A stretch of DNA of 49,842 nt from an uncultured Bryobacteraceae bacterium (GTDB taxonomy: Bacteria > Acidobacteriota > Terriglobia > Bryobacterales > Bryobacteraceae): assembly GCA_937920635.1 (NCBI GenBank), contig CAKZUE010000025.1, positions 1 to 49,842 on the forward strand, written 5' to 3'. The notes beneath the pieces were generated by a model. It searched no databases and was not told where the DNA came from. It saw only the letters and a list, made by a program, of their open reading frames with translations. A program made the translations under genes and the position numbers. How positions within the stretch are numbered: the stretch's first letter is position 1; every line of letters begins with the position of its first letter. Positions 35,421 to 42,300 of the stretch are shown here, piece by piece.

Positions 35421-36467
35421 ATGAACACTGCCGCCCATCCTCCGGCCGCCCGCACGGACGCTGTGCCGCGTCTGTTGCTCGAGGTGCGCGATGAGGGCGC
35501 GCGCCGCCGCCACCTCATCTCCGCCGCCGGAGCCGCCGGGTTTCATCTCTTCGTCGCCGCATTGCTGTGGTGGATGCCCGCCGCGCCCGCCGGCGCGCGT
35601 CCGGCAACCCGGGTGCTGGTGGATGTGAGCCGGTCCACGCCTCTGGTCGCGCCCCCCACGCCATTCCGCCTGACGCAGAAGGAGCCGCAGCGCGGCAAGC
35701 CCGCCGCCGAAGTGGACATCTCCGCCCTCCTGCCGCGTCCCGCTCTTCAGCAGCCGCAGACTCGGGGCTCAGTCCGTCCGTTCCAGCCGCCGCCGGGCGC
35801 GCCGGAGTCCCGCCGCGGGCGCGAACTCGACTTCGATCTGCCGCAGGTGGAGATGGCGCAGAACCTGCCGCCGCCCGTGCCTGCTCTGCCCGGCATCGCG
35901 CCGCCGGAGGCGCCGAAGCCCGCGCCTCCGAAGCGGGACAATCCGTTCGAGCCTGTCGGCGCGGCATCCGCGCCTTCCTCTCAGCCGCGCATCGCTTTGC
36001 CGGGCGGCGGCGTGCAGGAAACGGTCAAGTCCGTGGTGAAAGGCGCCGGCGGCGCGGGGCTCACCATCGGCGACGCGCCCGGCGCCGGCGGCGTCACCGA
36101 GGGCATGGTGCAGACGCCCCGCCCGGGACGCCCTGGCAGCACGCTCGAACTGCTCAGCGATCCGAAGGGCATCGACTTCCGCCCGTACCTCGTCCAGGTG
36201 CTCGCCAGCGTCCGCCGCAACTGGTATGCGGTGATGCCGGAGAGTGCCCGGCTCGGCGCGCGCGGGCGCGTGGTCGTCCAGTTCATCATCAGCCGCTCGG
36301 GACAGGTGCCGAAGCTCGTCATCGCCACGCCCTCCGGCTTCGACGCCCTGGATCGCGCGGCTGTAGCCAGCATCAGCGCCTCCAACCCGTTTCCGCCTCT
36401 GCCGGCGGAATTCAGCGGCGGCGAAATCCGCCTCCAGCTCGTGTTTTCCTACAACATGCCGAGGTAA
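35421..36467 (+). CDS. TonB-like energy-transducing protein
   Basis: After a short cytoplasmic arm, one membrane helix (HLISAAGAAGFHLFVAALLWW, about 31-51) anchors the protein. A long proline-rich periplasmic region (about 60-260) follows. The C-terminal domain (about 255-348) contains FRPYLVQVLASVRRNWYAVMP, GRVVVQFIISRSGQV and LDRAAVASISASNPFPPLP, the TonB/TolA C-terminal fold. It would couple inner-membrane proton force to outer-membrane receptors. No exbB or exbD lies nearby. It is 27 bp downstream of the oxidoreductase. Confidence 0.82.
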   Translation: MNTAAHPPAARTDAVPRLLLEVRDEGARRRHLISAAGAAGFHLFVAALLWWMPAAPAGARPATRVLVDVSRSTPLVAPPTPFRLTQKEPQRGKPAAEVDISALLPRPALQQPQTRGSVRPFQPPPGAPESRRGRELDFDLPQVEMAQNLPPPVPALPGIAPPEAPKPAPPKRDNPFEPVGAASAPSSQPRIALPGGGVQETVKSVVKGAGGAGLTIGDAPGAGGVTEGMVQTPRPGRPGSTLELLSDPKGIDFRPYLVQVLASVRRNWYAVMPESARLGARGRVVVQFIISRSGQVPKLVIATPSGFDALDRAAVASISASNPFPPLPAEFSGGEIRLQLVFSYNMPR

Positions 36468-36472
36468 TTGCG

Positions 36473-36652
36473 TTGGAATTCGATCCCGCCGCGCTTCGCC
36501 GCAAACTGAAATGGGCCATGGCTGCATACGCCACGCTCGGCGTTCTGGCATGGCTCACTCTCGACGGCTTGCTGCTCTATGCCGTCCTGCTCTTCCTCGC
36601 CGCCTTGGCCCTGCGCAGTTGGACCGCCGTCAGGCGCGAAGAACTCGACTGA
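36473..36652 (+). CDS. Small membrane protein downstream of the TonB-like gene
   Basis: TTG 36473 starts a 59-residue protein with GAGG 8 nt upstream, overlapping nothing and only 5 bp after the TonB-like stop. It has one amphipathic N-terminus (LEFDPAALRRKLKWAM) and two hydrophobic segments (AAYATLGVLAWLTLDG and LLYAVLLFLAALAL). This fits a translationally coupled small membrane protein, possibly a helper of the TonB-like protein (inference). No family was recognised. Confidence 0.55.
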   Translation: MEFDPAALRRKLKWAMAAYATLGVLAWLTLDGLLLYAVLLFLAALALRSWTAVRREELD

Positions 36653-36695
36653 CAGCCTCTGCCGTTGCCGGCTCCTCTGCCGGGGCGCCGCAACA

Positions 36696-36746
36696 GAACC
36701 GCAAACGAGCCGCGCGGGAGCGCCAAAGGCGCGGCCAAGCGGCCCC
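36696..36746 (+). repeat. Compound stem-loop repeat, unit C
   Basis: Starts GAACCGC, then an inner CCGCGC/GCGCGG stem, then AAGCGGCCCC. It matches the inverted copy at 14177-14223 at 42 of 47 positions. The outer CCGC and GCGG can pair around the inner hairpin. Confidence 0.78.
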
Positions 36747-36768
36747 AACCCGGTCTGGTACAGCAAGA

Positions 36769-36814
36769 GAACCGCGACTGAAGCCGGCCGCAGGCCGGCG
36801 CAAGGAGCGGCTCC
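36769..36814 (+). repeat. Compound stem-loop repeat, unit D
   Basis: Starts GAACCGCGACTGA like the copy at 38405, has an inner GCCGGC/GCCGGC hairpin and ends in GAGCGGCTCCT. It lies in tandem with unit C, about 22 bp apart. Confidence 0.7.
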
Positions 36815-37457
36815 TAGCGATGACCAGAGCCTGTCCAAGCCGGGGAAACGAATCCCCAAGCACACTCCTATCGACTCAAGGCTTTCCTCTGCCGCTACCA
36901 CTCCAGGCACCCCCAAGACGGAGTGCGAAGGGCTGAGGCGCAAAGGGGACCAGTTCAGGGTTCTTCCGCTGCTGGCTCAGTAATTCGTGCGTGCGAAATC
37001 AGGGAACTCCTCTAGAGGAAACTCCTCAGCTTCGCGCTAGCATCGGCGCAGGAGCCTTCTGAGCGGTTTTCACTTACCTGTAGTGGAAACTCCGAATTTG
37101 TACCGATATGAAACTCGGTGTTCCAGCTTGGAGAGTCGAACGGTGAGTCACCGGGCCAAACTCGGATCGAAACGGGAAAGGGGCGTTTCTGAAGCGCGCC
37201 AGGCTGTCCTGCCCTGGCGCGGCGAAGAACTGGAAGAATTCAATAACAGCCTGATAAATCTGTCACTTGCAGTCGGCCACGAAGAGCGGTGCGCGCATCG
37301 GCCGGCATCCGGCAAGAATGGCCGCTCGATTGCCCTTTCCGTCGTGCCGGACGTCACGGAAGCTGTTCCGGAAAGCCCGGGAGTTCCCAGAAACAGGGCT
37401 GACGCCTCCACGAGAGAGGCCGCCCGGGAACCGAAGCATGGCAGGAAGGATGTTGCG

Positions 37458-38261
37458 ATGGCGGCAAGAGCGACAGCGGCAGTAACGGCGAAAAAACAGA
37501 AGCAGCCGGCGGTGGCAGGCGAAGAGAAGAGACTGGCGGCCAGGCGGGAGCAGCGGGACCGCGTGGTGCTGGAGCACCTCCCTCTGGTAAAAGCAATCGC
37601 GGTGCGGGTCCATGAGGGTCTCCCGATCCATGTCGAATTGGACGACTTGGTCCACGCCGGCATCCTCGGGCTTTTCGACGCGGCTTCCAAGTACAACCCC
37701 AACAAGAAGGTCGCCTTTTCCAGTTACGCCAAGCACCGGATCAAAGGCGCGATCCTCGACAGCCTCCGCCAGATGGACTGGGCGTCGCGCGATATGCGCC
37801 GCAGGCACCGCCAGATCGAGCAGGCTACCCGCGACCTGTACGCGCTCCTGCACCGGCAGCCGACGGAGGACGAGCTCGCCGAACGGATGGGCGTGGCAGT
37901 TTCCCGCTGGCGGCAGATGGCGCTCGATCTGCGCAACATCGGGCTTGTCTCGGCCAACAGCCGCGCTCAGGAACAGGACGAACTGCCGCCCCCCGACTAC
38001 CCTGGCACTCCCGAAACCCAGCCCGATGCCATGTGCGCCAGGGAACAGATGCGCGAGCGCCTGCAAAAGGCCATGAGCGTGCTCCCCGAACGCTACCGCA
38101 AGGTCGTCATCCTGTACTACTCAAACGAACTCACGATGAAAGAGATCGGCGGCATGCTCGGCATCAACGAAAGCCGCGTCTCCCAGATCCATAAAGCGGC
38201 GCTGGAGAAGATGGCCGCCGCGCTTCACGAGAGCGGAATCACCTCGGCCCGCGAATTCTGA
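37458..38261 (+). CDS. RNA polymerase sigma factor, FliA/WhiG type (sigma28 family)
   Basis: ATG 37458 is preceded by AGGAAGG with 8 nt spacing and gives 267 residues, the normal size. Region 2 (about 33-105) has EHLPLVKAIAVRVHEGLP, DDLVHAGILGLFDAASKYNP and SSYAKHRIKGAILDSLRQMDW, diagnostic of the FliA group. Region 3 covers about 113-185 and region 4 about 205-258, ending in YSNELTMKEIGGMLGINESRV. In other bacteria it serves flagellar, sporulation or cell-wall genes, with an anti-sigma factor. No flagellar gene or anti-sigma factor lies in the window, and it is isolated between two non-coding regions. Confidence 0.9.
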   Translation: MAARATAAVTAKKQKQPAVAGEEKRLAARREQRDRVVLEHLPLVKAIAVRVHEGLPIHVELDDLVHAGILGLFDAASKYNPNKKVAFSSYAKHRIKGAILDSLRQMDWASRDMRRRHRQIEQATRDLYALLHRQPTEDELAERMGVAVSRWRQMALDLRNIGLVSANSRAQEQDELPPPDYPGTPETQPDAMCAREQMRERLQKAMSVLPERYRKVVILYYSNELTMKEIGGMLGINESRVSQIHKAALEKMAAALHESGITSAREF

Positions 38262-38404
38262 GCCAGCCCGTGCTCGGCCCAGCCGTGCCAGGCATTCAAC
38301 CCGCCTGAGAACGGGGCGCACCAGTTCAGCGCAGCGACTGAACCCCATGCCGCCTACTGCATATGCCGCGCAAACAAACGCGCTGAAGCGGGCCGAAGCC
38401 AATA

Positions 38405-38448
38405 GAACCGCGACTGAGCGGGACATCCGCCCGCGAGGCAGCGGCCCC
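38405..38448 (+). repeat. Compound stem-loop repeat, unit E
   Basis: GAACCGCGACTGA, inner GCGGG-acat-CCGCC hairpin, then GCAGCGGCCCC. The first 13 nt equal unit D. A smaller CCGC...GCGG element (38376-38391) lies just before it. Confidence 0.7.
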
Positions 38449-38630
38449 ATCGCGCAGTCTGCGGCGCCAACCCTGGGCCCCCGGCTCCTGCCGCTGGCGC
38501 CCTCTCCACGGGCGGCTCTGTGACCGTGAATGGGGAGGGAATTACAGGCACGGCTGCGGGAGGTCCCCCTGCGCGATCCGGCAACCGGATGTCTGTTCAC
38601 GGCGAGCGGGAATCCACTCCGAAATGGAAC

Positions 38631-38688
38631 AGGCCCGCCTTCGCCGGGCTCAACCCTCTCCGGGGAGCCGCACAGCTCAGGCGGGCCT
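38631..38688. repeat. Long imperfect hairpin (inverted repeat)
   Basis: AGGCCCGCCT (38631-38640) and AGGCGGGCCT (38679-38688) are perfect 10-bp reverse complements, 38 nt apart. The interval contains a nested GGCTC/GAGCC pair. It has no U-run on either side, so it is not a standard terminator. Confidence 0.7.
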
Positions 38689-39572
38689 GCAAAAATGGTT
38701 CCAAGTGACCCGCGGATTCAGCTTGCTCCCCTGCCCGTCTAGCCGGGCTTGAGCGTGGCGCATCCGGTCGACCGGGCACCATTGGCTCTCCGCTCCCCGG
38801 CCTCGGGATTTGCCCGAAACCGCTTCACCGCGGAATGCCGTGCCAGCCTGTCAACCGACGCGAAGCCGGGAACTCGAAGCGGCCTTTCTCTCGCCCGCAT
38901 GGACGTTTCCGTTACCAGAAAGCCCCGGCGGGGTCACCGATCCCGGCCTGCCTCTTCGCCTCCTTGACGCCTGCCAGCGAACCCGGTCCGCCTTGACCTC
39001 CCACCCCGGCTTGCCTCGAGGACATCCGAGGAGATCTACGGCCAAGACCCGTTGCCCGCCGGATCAGCGCCAACCCGGAGAGCCTGAACCTGTGGGCCGC
39101 TCCCCTCCGGGGTTTTCGCCCCTCGGGATCAACGCGCGCCCAAAGGCTTGCCCTCTCGGCGGCCTGCCGTTGGGAACGCCCGATTGCCCTTCGCTCCCCG
39201 GCGGCCTTTTTTTTGAAATTGACCGCCGGATCATCGTTCCGGACTCGCTACGTTTCCTTCGGCTCGCTGTTCCGTGAACCTCTTGGAACCATCTCCACTA
39301 TGCACCAGGCCGCTTCAGGTGTCAACAAAAATCGGCGCGGACAGGACCGGATTTTGCTAACTATATTTGTTTTATTTTCAATGGCTTACGAGTATGCAAC
39401 TGTGGAATCGCTGTGTATAAAACGCAACGCGCCCAAATTGTTTCAGATTTGTGACTGCCGGATTCGAAGGCCCTGAGCTCCAGCCCCTGCCCATTCTGGC
39501 GGCGCCACGCCGCGCTACCATAAGTGAGTGGCCCAGGGCCAGCCTCGGCCACGCGTCAAGCCGCAAGAACCG

Positions 39573-39794
39573 ATGGTCACGCAGTTAGGCCGCACCCTGA
39601 TGTGGTTAGGCGCCGCCCTGTTCCTGATGGGGGCGCTGTTGTATCTCTTCCCCCGGCTTCCCCTCCGCCTCGGCAGGCTGCCCGGCGACATCGTGATCCG
39701 CGGCAGGCACAGCGTCTTCTACTTTCCCCTGATGACCAGCCTGCTGCTAAGCCTCCTGTTTTCCATCCTGTTGTGGCTGTTCCGCCGGAGGTAG
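39573..39794 (+). CDS. DUF2905 membrane protein
   Basis: From ATG 39573 the 73 residues follow the DUF2905 layout: a first helix (GRTLMWLGAALFLMGALLYL), the conserved GRLPGDIVIRG turn, FYFPLMTS, and a second helix ending in WLFRRR. A GTG at 39528 would add 15 residues that are not part of the family. No ribosome-binding site is strong at either start. The function of the family is unknown. It converges on the TPR gene, with about 38 bp between the stops. Confidence 0.82.
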   Translation: MVTQLGRTLMWLGAALFLMGALLYLFPRLPLRLGRLPGDIVIRGRHSVFYFPLMTSLLLSLLFSILLWLFRRR

Positions 39795-39832
39795 TCCCGA
39801 CTGCTGTCGGATCGGCAGCGGCTTAAAGGCGC

Positions 39833-41026
39833 CTATAACTCGCCCTTCGCCAGCGCGCTCTTCTCCGCACCGTCGAACGGACGCGACAGCCACCGCCGCG
39901 CCAGCTTCGCCTCATACGAAGACGGCGCCGTCTTTACTGCGTTCCGGTAAGCCCCCAGCGCCTCCTGCCGCTGTCCCATCAGATCCAGGCACTGCCCCAG
40001 CCGCAGCCAAGCCCCCACGGCTGAATTGGGATCCAACCGCTCGGCTGCCGCCGCCGCGCGCCGCAGATGCTGCACCGCCTCCTCCGGCTCGTCATACCAG
40101 AACAACAGGTTCCCGCGCGCGAATTCGATCCTCTCGAACGGGAGGCTTGCAAATCCCGGCATCCCGCTCCGCTTCAGCTCCTCGATCCGGTCCAGCGCCC
40201 GCAGCGCATCCTCCTTGCGGCCCAGATCCGCGTACATCTGCGACAGCTCAAACCACAACAGGAAGTTTCGCGGGTATTTCTCCAGCAGTTCGAGGATGAT
40301 CGGCACCGCATCCTGCGGCCTCCTCTCCCGCCGCGCCACCACGCCCAGCAGAATCCTGGCGTCCACACGGTTCCACTTGCCCTTCTCCGCCACGATCCGC
40401 ACCGTGCGGATGCCCCGCTCGCGGTCCCCGCGGAATCCCACCAGAAATCCCAGCGTCCGGTAATACCACGGCAGCGAGCCGACGATGTAATCGTGCACGC
40501 CCTGCAACATCAGCGCATCGATGTTCTGAGGGTCAAGTTCCGCCACGCGGTTGTGCAGCTTGCGGGCATCGGTGATGTCGCGCAGCGCGTCCATCCACGC
40601 GCGCCGCACCAGAAAGTTGTAAGTGCCGCGAAAGCCCAGCGCCACCCCGCGCGCGTACATCGCATCCGCGTCCCGCGGGTTCTTTTCCAGAGCCGCCCCA
40701 GTCAGCCGCAGCGTCTCTCCGACCGACGCCGCAAACAACTTCTGCTCCTCCTCCGTCGGCTCCATCTTTGGCCGCCGCAGGAACGGATTGCCCCCGGTGA
40801 CCAGTTCCGTCTCCAGCGCCCCCGCGCGGAACATCATCTGGAACAACACCGCCTGCGCCAGGTGGTTGTGGCGGTGGGGATCCGCGGGCGCCGCCTCGAT
40901 CGCCTTCCGGAACTTCGCGATCGCCTGCGGGTACTCGAGATTGTAGAAGTGATCAAACCCCCGCTCCACCGCCGGGTCCCCATAATATTGAGCCAGCAGC
41001 AGCCACGCCGCCGCCAGGACCGTCAT
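39833..41026 (-). CDS. Secreted TPR-repeat protein
   Basis: ATG 41026 overlaps the queG stop by 4 bp (ATGA) and opens a short signal peptide (MTVLAAAWLLLAQ). The 397 residues contain several TPR units (NLEYPQAIAKFRKAIEAAP, LGRKEDALRALDRI, MGQRQEALGAYRNAVKTAP). The central part (about 130-230) is an unusual helical region with LVRRAWMDALRDI and SLPWYYRTLGFLVGFRGDRERGI. It may function with QueG only by position; no shared pathway is apparent. Confidence 0.72.
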   Translation of the reverse strand: MTVLAAAWLLLAQYYGDPAVERGFDHFYNLEYPQAIAKFRKAIEAAPADPHRHNHLAQAVLFQMMFRAGALETELVTGGNPFLRRPKMEPTEEEQKLFAASVGETLRLTGAALEKNPRDADAMYARGVALGFRGTYNFLVRRAWMDALRDITDARKLHNRVAELDPQNIDALMLQGVHDYIVGSLPWYYRTLGFLVGFRGDRERGIRTVRIVAEKGKWNRVDARILLGVVARRERRPQDAVPIILELLEKYPRNFLLWFELSQMYADLGRKEDALRALDRIEELKRSGMPGFASLPFERIEFARGNLLFWYDEPEEAVQHLRRAAAAAERLDPNSAVGAWLRLGQCLDLMGQRQEALGAYRNAVKTAPSSYEAKLARRWLSRPFDGAEKSALAKGEL

Positions 41027-42057
41027 CGCCCTGCCTCCAGCCGCCGCAGCGCCCAACGTGCATGCTCTTTCACCGCTTCATCCTCCATCTCCGCCAGCTT
41101 CCCGAGCACCGGCAGATACCGTACGTCCCCCGAATTGCCCATCGCCGTCGCCGCGTTTCTCAGCAGCCCCGAGTACCGCGCCCGCCACAACGCCGTCCGC
41201 CGGAACTGCTCCCGGAACCCTTCCTCCGTCAGCCCCGCCAGCTCCGCCAGATCCGGGTCCGGATACAAGGGTTGAAACTCGGGCCTCGCCGTCGCCGGCG
41301 CCCGCCGGTTCCACGGGCACACCTCCTGGCAGATGTCGCACCCGAACACCAGATGCCCGCTGCCTTCCCGCGCCCGCTCCGGCAGCGCCCCCCGCTGCTC
41401 GATCGTCCACGTCGAAATGCACAGCCGCGCATCCAGCCGGTACCGCCCTTCTCCCGCCGCAATCAGCGCGCCCGTCGGGCACGCATCCACGCATTTGCGG
41501 CACGTCCCGCAGCGGTCCGGCGGCGGAGTGTCCCGCTCCATCTCCAGCGAGGTCAGCACCTCCCCCAGAAAAAACCACGATCCCATCGGTTGATGGATCA
41601 GGCACGTGTTGCGTCCGATCCACCCCAGCCCCGCCTCCCGCGCCAGTGACCGCTCCAGCAGCGGCGCCGTGTCCACGCAGATCCGGTATTCGAACCTCCC
41701 CACCTCCTCCATCACCTCCCGCACGGCGCCCTCCAGCATCGCCCGCACCACATCGTGATAATCAGCCGCTCCCCAGGCGTAGCGCGAAACGGAATGACGT
41801 GCCGGTCCCGCCGTGTGATACAGCAGCCCCACGCACACCACCGAGCGAGCCCCAGGCAGCAGCAGCCGGGGGTCGGCCCGCATCCCTGCTCTCCGGTCCG
41901 TCAGGTAGCCGAGCGGCCCCGCAAGCCCGTCTTCAACCCATTGTTGATACAAGGGAAAGTCTGCCACCCCGGCGGCCGGCGCGACGCCCGCCAGTTGAAA
42001 CCCGGCCCGCCGGGCGGCACTGAGAAACGCCTCCCTGTTTCGCTCCCCTGCGGTCAA
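41023..42057 (-). CDS. queG: Epoxyqueuosine reductase QueG
   Basis: The 344-residue cobalamin- and iron-sulfur-dependent reductase carries out the last step of queuosine synthesis in tRNA. The catalytic aspartate is Asp129 in CVDTAPLLERSLA. Two ferredoxin-like clusters are visible: CGTCRKCVDACP (183-194) and CDICQEVCPWN (240-250), with Cys213 as extra ligand. The C-terminal residues form a HEAT-like extension found in long QueG. No other queuosine gene lies in the window. Confidence 0.95.
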   Translation of the reverse strand: MTAGERNREAFLSAARRAGFQLAGVAPAAGVADFPLYQQWVEDGLAGPLGYLTDRRAGMRADPRLLLPGARSVVCVGLLYHTAGPARHSVSRYAWGAADYHDVVRAMLEGAVREVMEEVGRFEYRICVDTAPLLERSLAREAGLGWIGRNTCLIHQPMGSWFFLGEVLTSLEMERDTPPPDRCGTCRKCVDACPTGALIAAGEGRYRLDARLCISTWTIEQRGALPERAREGSGHLVFGCDICQEVCPWNRRAPATARPEFQPLYPDPDLAELAGLTEEGFREQFRRTALWRARYSGLLRNAATAMGNSGDVRYLPVLGKLAEMEDEAVKEHARWALRRLEAGR

Positions 42058-42203
42058 AGACTCTCCCAGCTCATGCTATCGCGATTTCGGCGGCCCCCGT
42101 TAAGCCCCCTGTTTTCCCCGTCGAACCGGGCTCCGGCGCAGTTCGATGGTTCATTCTGGTCAGCCGCAAGGCTTTGCCTACAATAGGAAGGGAAGTGAAG
42201 TGT

Positions 42204-42267
42204 CTCCACTCTGGCTCTATTTGTGGAGTCACCCGATCGAAGTGAATCATCTGGCGCTTAGACCAGA
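42204..42267 (+). promoter_or_regulatory. Leader hairpins upstream of the radical SAM gene
   Basis: Two potential stems lie in the 243-bp gap: CTCCAC (42204-42209) with GTGGAG (42223-42228), and TCTGG (42250-42254) with CCAGA (42263-42267). A -10-like TACAAT is at 42179-42184, without a good -35. They would lie in the 5' leader of the radical SAM message; no known riboswitch was recognised. Confidence 0.4.
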
Positions 42268-42300
42268 GAGCCCGACACCAGGAGACAAGGACAAGTCAAA

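Larger units (their letters stand above)
36653..37457. other. Non-coding region with stem-loop repeats upstream of the sigma factor
   Basis: About 800 bp without a convincing gene. It carries two copies of the compound stem-loop repeat (36696, 36769). Near 36990-37140 is a run with GGAAACTCC at 37017 and 37085 and related GAAACTCGG at about 37109, and the palindrome CCTCTAGAGG at about 37012. The reading frame of the sigma factor is open from 37083 but without a ribosome-binding site, so 37083-37457 is better read as leader. Confidence 0.55.
38262..39572. other. Long non-coding region between the sigma factor and the DUF2905 gene
   Basis: About 1.3 kb. Short open frames exist, but their translations are proline/arginine-rich, lack ribosome-binding sites and resemble no family. 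It holds one compound repeat (38405), a tight hairpin ATCCGG-CAA-CCGGAT (38576-38590), a long inverted repeat (38631-38688), a T8 run at about 39208 and an AT-rich patch (39355-39445), the least GC-rich part of this half of the window. No rRNA, tRNA, tmRNA, SRP or RNase P motif was found. Confidence 0.6.

Noticed and set aside
36980-37140. c-di-GMP riboswitch before the sigma factor
   Set aside because: The expected GCAAA and GACGCAAAG elements are absent; only the GGAAACTCC boxes are repeated.
37083-37457. 125-codon N-terminal extension of the sigma factor
   Set aside because: It has no ribosome-binding site, no sigma region 1 similarity and ends at an ATG with a good AGGAAGG, so it is treated as leader.
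39195-39215. Intrinsic terminator at the T8 run
   Set aside because: CGGCGGCC precedes the T-run, but no complementary GGCCGCCG arm lies within a usual loop distance.
38530-39476. Short open frames in the 1.3-kb gap (38530-38742, 38810-39277, 39213-39476)
   Set aside because: They are proline/arginine-rich or composed of unrelated pieces, with no ribosome-binding site and no recognisable domain.
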